64,000 bases of DNA from Cladobotryum mycophilum (GCA_036429605.1 JAVFKD010000002.1:1364001-1428000); one strand, 5' to 3'; shown: positions 24,641 through 37,061, counted from the stretch's first letter. The notes: generated by a model not told the origin, from the sequence alone. A program made the numbers and translations.

Positions 24641-26337
24641 GACTCCCCTCACGCGAGCAAACCGTTCAGCTGAGGGACAAAACAATGACGTATTGCGACT
24701 TTCAGGTTGATCGGAATCGGCAGCCTCGACGACGTAATTGTTGCAGCCCGGTTTTCGCCAATTAGGTTCTTTGTTTGTTTGATTGATTCCTCCCCCGGGA
24801 TCAATGACACTCTGAATGCTTTTTTACTCCCACTGCAAGGATGAATTTTGATGCTATAGACAAACTGAATGTCAGTGGGGATGTCATGTCAGGTGGGGAA
24901 TGTAAAAATAGATGATAAGAAAAAGGGAACATGGTAGACGACCATTTAATGCATCTTGGAGGAGACACACACATGCAGATGCAGCTATATGGCTCTTTTT
25001 CTCAATGCGTTACCGAGAGAGAAAAATCGAGCAAAGGAAAAGTCGAGATTGATTCACGTGGACAGCTGGAGATTGGAGTCGACCTTGATTACCTTGCCTA
25101 CCTGGTAAAAATCTGGTCTTGGCGCATCATTGGGCTTGGCTTGGTCGAAGTCGATCAAGTTGGTGGTGTCGAGGTCCGGGTACTTGAACAGAATGAGTGA
25201 TTGGTTTCCATGTAAACTTGGACAAGGTATTTGTTTTTTGCATATATCATACAGATCAAGTCTTTAATTTCTTTGAACAGAGAGAGAGAAATAGGACTCG
25301 TCAAGGTGTGCTGCTGTTTTCTCTATCGTGCGTATTCAACACAAGTAATAGCCCGAGTAGAGGTGAAGGTATGGTATGGTACAGCCTCATCAAAGGAATG
25401 GCGGTAGCTGTGCAGTGTGACGCAACGACAGCTTTGACGAAAGAAGCGACCGAAGGGGGGGCAGTTTGCGCAGTCTCTCTCTCGCTCTCACGCAGGAAGA
25501 ATGTGTGTTTGCTTAAAGCCTCCTCCCTCTTCCCCGGCTCCCTTTGAATGCGATGAATGCGACACGCCACAGTCTTCTAGAAGGGAGAGAGACGGGGCTG
25601 AATCAAAAGAGTTCATTCTTCTAGTCTAGATGATTTAATTAGTGCTGAATCCTTCAAAGCTGCAGCCCGGTGGGGAGGAAGGGGGGATCACGATGTGGAT
25701 TGCAGCATTCTGTGGCCAATTTCTGGGGATCATCCACTTTTGGTGGAGAACTTTGAGAACCTTTCCATACCTATCAGCGTCATCCAGCACACGCAAGCAA
25801 GCAAGCAAGCAAGCTTGTTAGCCTCATGATGCGACAAATCTAACCTAATCGAAAGCAACAAGCAACAAGCAACAGGGGGTGGTGGTGGTGTGTCTTCCAG
25901 TGTGTCGTGTGTGTCTGTTCTGTGTAAGTAAGCTTGTCTGTTTACAGCGCGTTTGTGCTCCCTTTAAAGCTGCTCAGCTTCCCCGCCATCCCTCCATCTC
26001 ACTGAAGCTGGGCGTCTGAAATTCTGTTGCCTACAGAAGCCCGTGTCCCGTCCTGAGCCACCCGACGATCGTGATCTAAAGTGTCCAGGGTGTGCGTGTT
26101 TTGTCCATATGGACGGCCCATCGGCCGCCATTTTACGAGGTGATCTGTTAGCAAGAGATGTTGTACATGGGACCAAAGGCAGGACAAGGTTGATTCTTTA
26201 ACAACGGATTTTCTCAATATATAGCTATGCTGTAATGTATGTAGATATGTACCTATGTAGTGTGTAATGTCCCAAGTTCCATATACATGGAGGACCACCA
26301 CCTGGTCAACCTCCAGGGCTATCTCATCCCACAACGC
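24641..26337. other. Intergenic region, about 1.7 kb
   Basis: No supportable gene. It holds a GCAA tetranucleotide tract (25793-25814), a run of (AAGCAAC) units near 25852-25875 and GGT/GTGT low-complexity sequence near 25876-25925. Confidence 0.5.
25793..25814 (+). repeat. GCAA tetranucleotide tract
   Basis: Five and a half tandem copies of GCAA in intergenic DNA. Shorter tracts of the same motif in the opposite orientation occur near 2230 and 33137. Confidence 0.85.
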
Positions 26338-27093
26338 TCAACCGTGAGAAACAGCAATGTCGTACACATGCACCTCGCCATAGGTAGAGTCAACGCTGTT
26401 TGCGTGATTGTAGTTGCCCAGCCTGAAGAAACTGTCCGGGCTGTCGAGGCCGGTGGCGTTAAAGGTGTAGACATCGCCGTCGTTCAGCGAAACAGAGACG
26501 CTGCCACCTTCGTACCAGAGATCGTACTTGAACTTCTGGTAGGGGGTGACGCCGCCGACCCAAAACCGCCCTTGCTGGCATGTGCGGCACGTCTGGACGC
26601 CGATCTCAACGCCGCCCGAGTCGTAGACGAAGAGCTCGGCAACGGGCAAGTTGGAGATGGATTCGTCCATGTGAATCTGGCCAACGCACATCCGGCCCTT
26701 GGTCTTCATGACGGCTAGCTCGACAGTGAGACGATTTACGGCAGCCTTGGGGTTCCATTTCGGGGGTTAACCTCGCGCAGCTCGTTGTGGCAGTATTTAC
26801 GGGTAGGTGTCGTGACGCAGCGGGTCTTGTTGGAGCTCCGGTCAGGGACAGTCATGACAAGAGCGCCATCGCTCTTCTGGGTGTAAAAGTACTCATCCTG
26901 GTAGCCCTGGCAGCCCGTGAGCTTGGCGCCCTCGACCGTCGCGGGTTGGGCTGTAGGGAGCTCAAGCCTCCAATTAGAGAGGTCGAAGTTGCCACCGGGA
27001 GCGCAGTCGGGGTTCAGTCGCGGGGGTGTCGATGATGTTGGCGCTGACGGCCGTGAGGATGAGAAGAGGCAAGGCAAGGCCAGGTCCGCGCAT
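26338..27093 (-). CDS. Secreted glucuronan/alginate lyase-like enzyme (PL20 type), two compensating frame slips
   Basis: A single-exon span of 756 nt (252 codons) on the minus strand. The N-terminus MRGPGLALPLLILTAVSA is a clear signal peptide. The mature part begins NPDCAPGGNFDLSNW and continues with KSDGALVMTVP, HNELREVNP, then RLTVELAVMKTKG, VGQIHMDESIS and YDLWYEGGSVSVSLNDG. These blocks match the jelly-roll polysaccharide lyase family 20 known from Trichoderma glucuronan lyase. Two slips break the frame: one at the G5 run 27022-27026 (one base too many) and one at the G5 run 26762-26766 (one too few). They cancel, so the span length still divides by three. The enzyme would cleave beta-1,4-polyglucuronate by beta-elimination outside the cell. 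It could be a true pseudogene, but the intact sequence between slips argues for base-calling error. Confidence 0.82.
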
Positions 27094-27941
27094 GGTTGCT
27101 GCTGTTTTGCAATTGTGATGATGAGAGCAAAGTAATAAAGAAAGAAAGCGCAAAGTGAAGATTTTATGTTCATTGACCCATTGACTCGCGGGATATGAGA
27201 TGCTCTTATAAGATTATCTATTATTCCGTTTAGTTATAACCCATATGGTAACAACTACTCTATTCAGAGCAACGATAATGCACCCGTGGAGAGATATCAT
27301 AATGATACATACCTTGAACAATGCGGATCGGTGGACTTGGTACAACGTAGCAGCAGCCCTGTCTTAGACACACACTCGAAGTCTGCGCCACCTTCTCACC
27401 AGGTACGCAAATCCAAACTCTTTTGCTCCGTAATAGCGAGTTATATTTATTCCCAATCAGACCTATGGAGCCTGAATCCTCTGAGTGCGACAGCGGTTTC
27501 CCATCATCCCAGCCCAAGGCGTGCGTGTGCTGTCAAGGCGTGTGTGTCTGTCCCGTGGACCATCGTTCTCGAATTGTTCCAGAAACCATCATCATGAGCC
27601 ATCATCCCACTTTTGACTCATCTTCGTCTTGTCTTATATGTTCGCTGCAGGACCACCTCCACTATTCTCCCCCACGATAGTGCCATAGTATCCATCCATT
27701 TCGGAGAATCTATATCCTTGTTACATCCACAACAACACACGTTATCTTTGCTGGGCACTGTATGCGCCAAGAACCCGAAAAGACGGGGGAACCAAAGAGC
27801 CATCTCTTTTGCAGCGCCTGCCACAGCGGACGCGAAGGGATGTTCTGATGCCAGCGCTGTCTTGGAACCCGTTGCTGGGTAGTTTTGTCTCAGACATCAA
27901 CAACTCCACAACTGAGATCGCAGCAAACAACACCGCTGATC
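27094..27941. other. Divergent intergenic region
   Basis: Promoter space between the lyase and the membrane-protein gene. Short open frames present are not convincing genes. Confidence 0.5.
27203..27210 (-). promoter_or_regulatory. TATA box of the lyase gene
   Basis: TATAAGAG on the minus strand, 110-117 nt upstream of the lyase ATG at 27093, a spacing similar to that of the two peptidase genes in this window. Confidence 0.4.
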
Positions 27942-30159
27942 ATGGTTTGCAAGTTATTTGTGCCTGGCCAGTATCCGGTCAATATGGGCCTGGATCAAGG
28001 TTCTTGTAAGTTCTTTTTAACTATGCCCTCCCCCCGGTCAATGGGTGAAGAAAGCAGTCAACCTCGCAAACTGCCTACCCATTGCCACTCCTCCAAGTGG
28101 AAAATTAGCATAACCAACCAACCATCCATCGATAGATACTATGTCCTCATAGCGGCATGCGTACTCGCCCGAAAGGCGTCATGGATCAAGAATGCATGTC
28201 TTGCAGCTGCCCTGATCTTCCCTGCCGTAGCCGCCGTCCATGGCATTCTCCTTGCGGCGCTGCACAGAGACGGTAAGATAGCCAGCCCCCCTGATGAACC
28301 ACACGTCAAAAGTCGAGATGAAGTGGAGCTAAACCTCCTTGCATAGGCGCAGTTGATATGGACGTTTATGGGGCATTTCAATTCTGCTCCATCGGCATCC
28401 TCGTTGGGCCAGTCACAGTACGGCTTTCCAAGACGTATTTCAATGATCCTGGCCGAAATACGATATTTGTCTGGGCTGGACTTATTCTTGCTGGTGAGCA
28501 CTCCTCATGTCTCAAGCCCCTCCTCCCCCAGTCACAGAAACCCAACTAATAACACGTCCTCCCTTGCATACAGGCCTCCTTAGCTTGACGATTGAGTTTT
28601 ACCGCATCAGCCCATTTCATTGCAAGCAGGATGGGTCCGGCAACCCGATATCCAGCGACCCGTCCAAGTTTCCCTACGGTGACGAGACCAACTGCACCAT
28701 GCTATGCTCCGTGGAGCAAGGGCCGTTCTCTCCCATGCGAAACGGCTCGGCCAACAACATATACGTGATACCCGCGCCGCACAAGCTCACGTTTGGCGCG
28801 GCCACCCTGCTCGCTGCTGCGTGCTGCGTCCATGCCATCCTGTGGCTGGTGTCCATGATGGACAAGATTCTCGAAATCAACTGGAAGTCGCGGTTCGGCG
28901 CCTCGGACAACGACTCGCAGATTGACGAGCCCATCTCGGGAACAAACGGTGCCACCAAGGGAAACATGAGGAACGTCAACAACACGATCCGGTTCTTTCT
29001 CAGTGTCGCAGTGATTCCCGTATTTGGTGGTGCGGCGTTTGCCATTCTCGTTATTGGCGAGAGGAATTTCTTTAGCCGTCCGGTTCGATATCAGAATGAG
29101 CCAATGGCCAGTATTGGTAAGTGAAATTACCCAATGCATAATATCTGAATCAAAGTTATAGAAGCTAACATGTCATCCTGTGACCCAGGCCAATGGGCAC
29201 CTATTGTTGGAACTGGGATGGCCTGCCTTGGCTCTCTATACCTCCTGCTGGCTACGGATATAGAGATTTTGAAAGAAAAGAGCGACATCAACGGTGTCCA
29301 TCACTGCAAATGCTCCCATCACCCTGAACTCCCCGGTTCAGTCTCTCCACGGACAGTACACGGCTCCCCTAGTAGCCGTACCTCCCACAGCATGGACTAT
29401 TGCATCGAAGAAACGCCCGTCATGATTGGAACCCCGATCATGAGGCCAGTTACCTCTGGCTTATCAAACGTGTCTTCTCATGAGCTCGATCGTGAGCCAA
29501 CAGTGCGGCCAAGCCTCTCAACCGACTTCCCATCGGACGCTCAAAGACACATATCCAGCCACGACGGCCTGTCGAAGCGGCCCGTATCAGCAGACAATGG
29601 CAGTAGACGCAAAGTGGCAGAGGTCATGATCGCTGCGGGAAATTTCCTCGGTACCGCGGCGCATGACTGGTTCGACCTTTCCGAGTTTCGCCGCGGTCTG
29701 GCGGTTAATTATCCCGAGATCCCGGGAGAGGGCTTTAGGAACGAAAACTTTTGGCGAATCAAGAAGCAATACGATCCCCAGAGAGACGCGGATGGAAACG
29801 CATCGCCGATGCCGCGCTCGCACTCTAGAACAAGAAGTTTTGTTGGCAGTATCTCATCTGGACAAGATATCGAGGGCGGTGGGCCTCTCGCCAGGACTGC
29901 ATCACCGAGACCACGCAGGGCATCATCACGTTCCCCATCTCCCTACCCTCCCCTCTCAAGGCAACGTGCGAATACAGTTCCCATGAAGTCTTCATATGAT
30001 CTCCATCAAGTGGAATCTGTGTCTTCAACTGGTCAAATCAGAGGAAGACAGAGGGCCCGACGAGATACCCTAGAGGTTCCAAGACCAGTCTATCACCATA
30101 ACGCCTTTCACATCCATCACTCCTCCCCACCACCACCGAGTACCCCATCACCAGGGTAG
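27942..30159 (+). CDS. Multi-pass membrane protein of unknown function, frame slip in exon 1
   Basis: A five-exon model: 27942..28005, 28136..28272, 28347..28493, 28574..29116 and 29189..30159; introns are 130, 74, 80 and 72 nt with canonical ends. Exon 1 begins MVCKLFVPGQYPVNMG. It joins exon 2 (YYVLIAACVLARKASW) in frame only if the G run at 27986-27988 has one more base; the product is then 620 aa. Without that base a 147-nt in-frame intron ending at 28152, or no intron at all, would be forced. Seven or so hydrophobic segments follow, including LAAALIFPAVAAVHGILLAAL, FQFCSIGILVGP and FLSVAVIPVFGGAAFAIL. The C-terminal ~300 residues are cytosolic-looking, Ser/Arg/Pro-rich and disordered, ending in a His/Pro-rich tail. 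I do not recognise a named family; it resembles conserved fungal integral membrane proteins. Confidence 0.8.
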
Positions 30160-30969
30160 GCTTTTTTTTTTACGAGAATGATTATGACTCGTCTAGAACG
30201 GGAGTGAAACGGTCACTCTCCCCAACACATGTACTATGGAATTTTACAACTGCATTTATAGAACGATATAGGGTTGGCAAAGTAATCAAGGTCATGGAGG
30301 CCTTTTTTTCATCCCAGTCGACAAGGGAACTGGGCAAGTATGAATTCGAAGCTGTATTAGTTACCTGGTTTATTTCAACTACGAGTTATATACATATGGG
30401 AGGAGCAATATTATTCGGTTTTATCGAGGAGGGTTTATTTGGTTTTGGGGGGGGGGGGGCATTTCTCAAATTGGCGTGGACAAAGCGCATTTACGTACAT
30501 ATATATAAATAGATTCCGTTGTATTTATTAGCCACAGTTTGAAAGCAGTATTATTATTGTAAAGAGCTTCCTTTCATTACCTTTGCACATTGGGTTATTT
30601 TTGTTAGTGGTCGATCGAAACAACAAAGCGACCTTGTTGTCATTTTGCCACAAAACGTCAAGACAAGCTCGCCGCCCCATCGACGTCATACCTACCTAAC
30701 CTGGAACTGTCAAACCACTAGGTATTAATACGCGGAGTGTAGTGAAAGACGTTGCAACACAAAGAAAGCTAGATTCATTGTTCTCTTTTGTCCTTTGCAT
30801 CTTGAAATAGAATCATTTATTTGCTCTTTCTTTATCGCTTTTTTACTTTATTTTACCTCTTCTCCAGATGAGATCGACAATTCCTTAAAAAGACGGATGC
30901 AGCGTCAAATTCACACATCACCAGCTTCATGTTACCCAAAGTCGACGACGGGATATAGAATTTGTCACC
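30160..30969. other. Intergenic region with G homopolymer
   Basis: No gene. Contains a 13-base G run at 30447-30459 and AT-rich promoter sequence of the next gene. Confidence 0.5.
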
Positions 30970-31979
30970 ATGGATTTTCTATTATCGATTAATATTCTTT
31001 TATACATGCTATCGCCCTCTCCGACCTCTTGGTCTACGACGTTGAATGTTCTCTTCTTTTACATGACGTGGTCGACACTCGTCCTCTCGCACTCACCACT
31101 CTTCGTCCACGTCTACGGTGTCCTCGCCATCCGAATCGTCTTCTTTATCATTCCTTCTCTGCTGTCGCTTCTATTCGATGCGTCCCTACCGAGCCTCGCG
31201 GAAAAGGTCAAGCATGGAGGTCGCAGCGCGCTGCCGCCCCGTGACGCCAAGGCCCTCTCGAGACTGTTGGGGCTGGTCATGCTCAACCTGGGTGTGATGA
31301 CGGGTGTAGAGGGTGCTCTGAGTTTTGTGCTTCTGAAAATACTAAAGGGTCCGGTTTTCAGGACGAGTACGGCATTGCCTTTGCCGTGGCAGATGTTCAA
31401 GCATGTTGTTATTCTCTTGGCTGTACGGGGTGGTCTTCAATACTACATTCATCGGTCGATACTTCACGGGGAAAGGTACTCGGCAGCAAAGAAGCATCGT
31501 GACTTTGCTCATGCCCGGTCCAGTCCGCCGTTTAGTTTGCTACTCATGGCCGACCACCCTATACCCCTGATGCTCCATCGTCTTTTACCTCTCTTTCTTC
31601 CTGCCCTGCTCCTCCGACCTCATCTCCTCACGTACTTTTTGTTCACCTTCATATGTACGATGGAGGAGACATTGGCCATGTCCGGGTATATCGTCGTTCC
31701 CATCATGTTCATGACTGGCATTGCGCAGCGTACTGCGGTTCACTATGCGGGGGAGGGGCGTCCAACTTTGGCTGTTGGGGGTTGATTGACTGGGTGAATG
31801 AGACGGGCTGTGGGAGGGATGTGTTTGAGGATATGAAGAGGGAAGCGGACAGGCAACACATACGGGGAAGGTCAACAGGGAGCATTGCCGGTGGGGCATA
31901 CGCTGTTCAGAATGGGTTGGCTGCATTGAAAGACAGGATCAGAGCAAGGAATGGAGGGCAAGCTGCAGATGAAGCCTGA
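30970..31979 (+). CDS. Fatty acid hydroxylase/sterol desaturase-superfamily membrane protein, frame slip near the C-terminus
   Basis: An intronless span starting MDFLLSINILLYML. Several membrane segments precede histidine motifs of the di-iron hydroxylase superfamily: YYIHRSILHG (HX4H), KKHRDFAH (HX4H), a DHP after the SPPFSLL segment, and AVHYAG ahead of NFGCWGLIDWVNETGCG. The frame changes between AVHYAG and SNFGCWG, in the G-rich stretch 31748-31757 (runs of five and four G). One additional base gives 336 aa ending in a soluble tail (NGLAALKDRIRARNGGQ); without it the frame stops at 31785. The family uses a His-coordinated di-iron centre to hydroxylate or desaturate lipids and sterols in the ER. 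The specific substrate is unknown, and several canonical His spacings are loose, so activity is not assured. Confidence 0.82.
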
Positions 31980-34350
31980 AGTCATTGCGCATCATACTTG
32001 TATTAGTCCTACCAGGTTGGATGCTTTTCTCCATCAATACGCTGCTACGCACCAACATCAACATTCAATTTTTGCAACGGGGTCTTGGTTTGGTTCCATA
32101 ATATCCCCTGGATATGAGGGACGTCTTACTGGTCTGACGTGATGAAAGGAGGATCCTGTACCTGCATCTACCCGTTGTGAGGTTCCCCACCCACCAGGCA
32201 TGGAAGATTGCCTCGGGATGGATTCCATATAGGGTAACAGATAACGAGAGAGTGAGAAGAGAAAGAGGCAATTAATTGTTGGAGCAAAGACAGGAAAGAA
32301 TTAGTACCTTAGCAAGGATAGGGAATGACCAACTTGAAGTTAGTGCGGTATGTAAGGTACCATCGTCTCGGGGGGTGTGTGCGGACGTGTTTTTTGCATT
32401 GTGGATGACTGCAGATTCGGGTGGAGCCTCTTGTTCTTATTCTTCATCATCATCTTCTCCCTTCTTTTGTGAGAGGTTTATTTTTTCCTCTCTAGTTGGG
32501 GGGTTTGGCTTGGAATTGGATGCTACCCTGCGTTGGTGGTATGAATGTATGAATGAAGCCAATTGGTAACTAAAAAAGGGCTCAAATGAGAGAGAAAATT
32601 ATGTTAGGGCGGTTTGAGAGAGAGATTAAGGGATTGAAGCTGAACTTGTTGGACAAAACTGTACAATTGAGGTGTATTTCTATTGTTGTGTCGTGATAAT
32701 GCTTCACTTGTACGTGCGAGTATGGATTGGATATTGAAGCCTTACATAAAGCTATCCATACACTGTATACTAGGTATACTCTGTATGTACATATGCTCTG
32801 TAGCACAGCATCGACAAGGGAAGGGAAGGGTATTGATGGATCCAATAAACAGATGGTGGAGATGATTTCATCGCACCCCCTGCTGACGCCACCAGAATCA
32901 ACAGTCAATTCAATGGATCCAGATATTCCAGCCATTCCGCTTCATAACATAACTTATGCCATTCATTCATCTCCACTCGCACCGGATCCAATCCATGCAG
33001 CTGCAGCAGCGCCGGCGCACCCTTTTTTAGATCGACAGTACAGAGTAAGTATGGATCCATGGTTGACTCCACAGTTACTGCTGCCACTGCATTTTGAGTT
33101 GAGTGGCCCGCATCCAATTAATTTATCTTTTGGGCTTGCTTGCTTGCTTGCCATCAAATTAATTACTACAAACCCCCCAAGCAATTACGGGTATATTTTT
33201 GGGGGGTGATGGGATGGGATGGTGCAGGAGACGAAAGGGGGCGTGACAGGCAAACACACTCTCTCTAATTAATAGGCACAAGCACAAGTACAAGTAGAAA
33301 CGAAAACGGGAAAGTAGACGAAACGTGAACAGAACGCGACAGGGCAAGAACGACGACGCGCAAACCAAGACCAGTGCAATTGAATTCAACTCTTTCACCA
33401 TCATCACTATCACTATTAACCCTCTGTCCTGTTCTGTCTCTGCTTGATTGTCCCACCTCACCTCACCTCATCTTCACCGTCGCCACCACTGCTACTACCT
33501 CAGTAATCAAATATTACTTTTGCGATCCCTTACTGCAAGTTGCTTCTTCTGCCGTTGCAGCGACTGCCAATTGCAGCTTTGCCTGCAGCAGCAACTACCA
33601 CCACCACCACCACCACCACCACCACCGTCACCAGGAACAGGACAAGCAGTTGTCAAAGCAAATATAAGGGTGCCCAGTCAGTCCAAGTCTCTTTTGCTGA
33701 CTTGACAAGTTGACACCCCCTCCAAATGGTGGCGCTGTCAGCGGTATGTGAGAATCGCGCACGGTCTCTATGCTCAACATCGACAGCCTCCACCTCCCTA
33801 AAACCCTTCTCGTGCGAGCCTGCATACGACTACAGCAAGCCCTCTGGAACCAGATCCCCTCTCTATTGTCCATGGCCCTCCATTGACGGTACGGTTTCTG
33901 TGCTCACCATCAAACCCTTAGGCTCCTTTACCCGCATTGCATTGGCCCAGATCTTCGCCGCCTGTGCGCTGCAAAGAGAAGAGAGAGGTGGGCGGTCGAC
34001 CCGAAACAATCACACAAAGCAAAGCAAAAGAGCCAAGCGCAGACAAAGCAAAAGGGAAAGAAGGGCTCCGGTCCAGCTCTCACTCGCGCTCACCCTTCTG
34101 ACCTGACCTGACCCGACCTGACCAAAAGAGACCAAAAGTCCGCCTTGCAGACTGTGGATCTTTTCAACCAGACCCAGGTGAATTAGAGCAAGACACGGCA
34201 TTAGTTGACCCTCGCTACACACTCCCACTCCCACTGTACCCGACGACCGACGCAAGGAAGCGCAAGCTCAGCCGGTTGTTTGTCGTGTCGCCGCCGCCGC
34301 CGCCCGTTCGTTGACTTAAGTAAGGGCTTGCCTTAAAAAAGTTGACAGCC
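31980..34350. other. Intergenic region, about 2.4 kb
   Basis: No convincing gene. Low-complexity sequence is common: T/C-rich near 32430-32490, CCA repeats (33598-33626), short GCTT tracts near 33137, and a run of CCTGACC/CCCGACC near 34102-34123. The last few hundred bases should contain the promoter and leader of the hydrolase gene. Confidence 0.5.
33598..33626 (+). repeat. CCA trinucleotide tract
   Basis: About ten tandem CCA units in intergenic DNA upstream of the hydrolase gene. Confidence 0.9.
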
Positions 34351-37061
34351 ATGGATCTCGATGCTGCAGAAATGCCCCCTATCCCATCGCGCACCCACCA
34401 ACTTCATCATCATTCCCACTCTCAGTCTCAGTCTCAGTCTTACTCTCGCCGCCATCATCAGGCCACTTCTTCTTCCTCTCGCCGTCCCAACATCCCGCCC
34501 GCGAGCCCCGAGGTCATCACTAATCTCATCACGAGCCTGAGCGTGCTCCCTTCGCCCACCACACGCACCCACTTCGACACGCACCTGAGGACTTCGAGTT
34601 TATCCCTTCCCACGAGCCCTAACCCCGGCACAAGTCCGCTCGTCAGCCCTATCGCCCGGAATTCTGGAAGTTTTGGCCTCGAGTACCGATCCTACTCCCA
34701 GTCCTACTACAATCACAGCGCCGAACGAGACGATTCTCTCGACGAGGCCGCTAGTCCGCCCGTTGTGCGCACGTCAAAAGCCCCAAGCGGCTATTCGTCC
34801 CTGACCGCCTCCGGTAGCCCTCGAAAACAACGCAGTTCGAGTCGCGACAGCATCGGCCTCAAGTCCTTTATCCGCAGCAGCAGCACGACAACCTCACGCC
34901 CCTCATCGAGAGGGTCCTTTACATCCAAGAACGATGACACTCAGAGCATTGGCAATCTCTCCATAGAACGCGGTTCCGCACCCACCCCCGATCTCAAGCC
35001 GCGCCGATCAGTCGATAGCTGGGGCAAGAGGGCTAGTCGCGGCAGCAAGAGCCTCATTTATATGAACTCCAAGGAGCGTCTCCGCGACACAGATAAGAAA
35101 CGCGGCTCTGGACAGGCGACACCGGTTGGTCCTAGCAGTATACATAGCGGCGGCCGAGCAGATCCTTTTCTTGCGGAAAACGCCATAAGCGAGTCGTTTA
35201 CGCGCATCGATAGTCCCGTCATTACAGAAAACCCGCGCCCCATTCCCGCCCGCGAATCAAGTTTGCGAAAGACGAGCGCTAGTAGTAGGAAGCGGTCAGG
35301 TGCGCATCGGCCAAAGAGAGATAGTACAGGAACCCTGGGCGATGCCATTCTTGAGGCACCCGAATCTTTTCGACCTCTTGATACTGCAAACATGCATAGG
35401 CGTATAGATTCAGATGCCGGCAAGACCTTCTTGTACGACGTGGACGAAAACTCGTCCTCCCAAAACAGGACTTCGAGTGTTTATGAGGCCGAACTTTTTA
35501 GAGAGGAAGATGTAGTCTATTTTGAAGATGACGGCGCACCGTTCCCATCGGTTTCTCAAGGACGACGACGAGATGACCTCCTCTCGGATCGCAGCAGCAG
35601 TCGGCTCTCGGGTCGAATGAGCCCTGGCCCAAATGAAATCACCCAACCTAAGCGCAGCGGCTCTAGGTTAAAGCGCTTGTCTGCCGGTCTCAGCAGTCCC
35701 ATAGACAGGCGTAGTAGCGATGAGCCGAGCCGCATGCCCTCTGGCTATGAGCGACCCAAATCGGCGGATTCCGTCGATGACGCTGTTGAATCCTACCTGT
35801 GCTCGCCGCGATTATCACAAAAGATTAAACATCCCCAAACAGGCCGTGTAATTTCGTTTTCCGAAGTTGGAGACTCTGAAGGGTCAGCGGTTTTCTGCTG
35901 TGTTGGCATGGGATTAACACGATACATTACTGCCTTTTATGATGAGTTGGCACTGACACTGAAGTTGCGCCTTATCACTCCCGATCGACCCGGTGTTGGC
36001 GATAGTGAGCCTTATGTAGATGGGACAACGACGCCTCTAAGCTGGCCTGGTAAGATATCTACGCTCCTTTTTGCTTTATAAACGAATGCTAACTGTGGCG
36101 CAGACGATGTGTATGCAATCTGTCAAGCTCTGAAAATTACCAAGTTCTCCATCTTGGCCCATTCTGCTGGTGCCATTTATGCGCTCGCGACAGCTTTGCG
36201 TATGCCTCAGCACATTCGGGGAGAATCCATCTGCTCGCGCCATGGATTCCGCCTTCGCAGATGAACGTATTTGGTACATCTCAGGTTCAGCCACCATCGA
36301 ATTCACTTCCAACATCTCAAAGAATCCTCAGAGCTTTGCCGACACCCATTCTCAAGGCCGCAAACAGCAGCTTCATGTCGGCAACGAGCACATCCATCAC
36401 AAGCTCACTGCCCAAGAACCCTCGGCGTGCTAAGCGAAAGTCAAATGGGAAGGATGCGATAACTCTGGCAAGTCGCAATGTGACTCCCAACTTGGATAAA
36501 GAAAATTTCAACAGTCTTAATGGCAAGAACGGGGTTTTGAATGGGGATGGATTAATGGAGCCTAATGCAACGGAAAACATGGATAGGATGCACCGGCCAG
36601 ACGGTCCAGTGACGGGCGAATCGACAGGTTTGGGTACAATGATCGATTCTGAAGCCGATAAGGAGCGGCAACAAACATATGATATACGACTTACGCATGC
36701 CATCTGGGAGTTGGCAACGACTAATGCAAACCCGGCCGTTGATTTGCTTGTTTGCCTGGAGCGACAACACACCATCGGCTTCCGATACGTTGATATTACG
36801 CGACCTGTGGTCATCCACCACGGCAGCAAGGATAATCGAGTCCCTGTGGAGAACGTTAAATGGTTGGGCCGGGCTATGCGTCGCTGCGAAGTTCGTGTCT
36901 TGGAGCAGGAAGGACATGGGCTCATGGCGAGTGCGACGGTAATGGGCTCTGTGCTCATGGAAATTAGCAAAGAGTGGGAGGATTGGATAAGAGCAACAGG
37001 AGCCGACGGGCGTAAGGAACGGGAGAGGGTGAGACGAGGAACGATTGGGAGGGTGAGCTAA
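34351..37061 (+). CDS. Alpha/beta hydrolase with long disordered N-terminus, frame slip in exon 2
   Basis: Exons 34351..36049 and 36104..37061 (54-nt intron GTAAGA..GCGCAG, branch TGCTAAC). The start is the ATG at 34351 (MDLDAAEMPPIPS). About 510 N-terminal residues are Ser/Arg/Pro-rich and disordered, with a His/Gln/Ser stretch near the start. The catalytic domain begins near HPQTGRVISFSEVGD, with LRLITPDRPGVGDSEP, a nucleophile elbow SILAHSAGAIYAL (AHSAG instead of GxSxG), then RPVVIHHGSKDNRVP (acid) and EQEGHGLMAS (His). The frame slips at the G4 run 36218-36221, between MPQHIRG and RIHLLAPWIPPSQ; one added G restores it and yields 885 aa. A lipase, esterase or peptidase role is possible; the substrate cannot be inferred. 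A disordered linker also sits between the nucleophile and acid segments. Confidence 0.85.
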
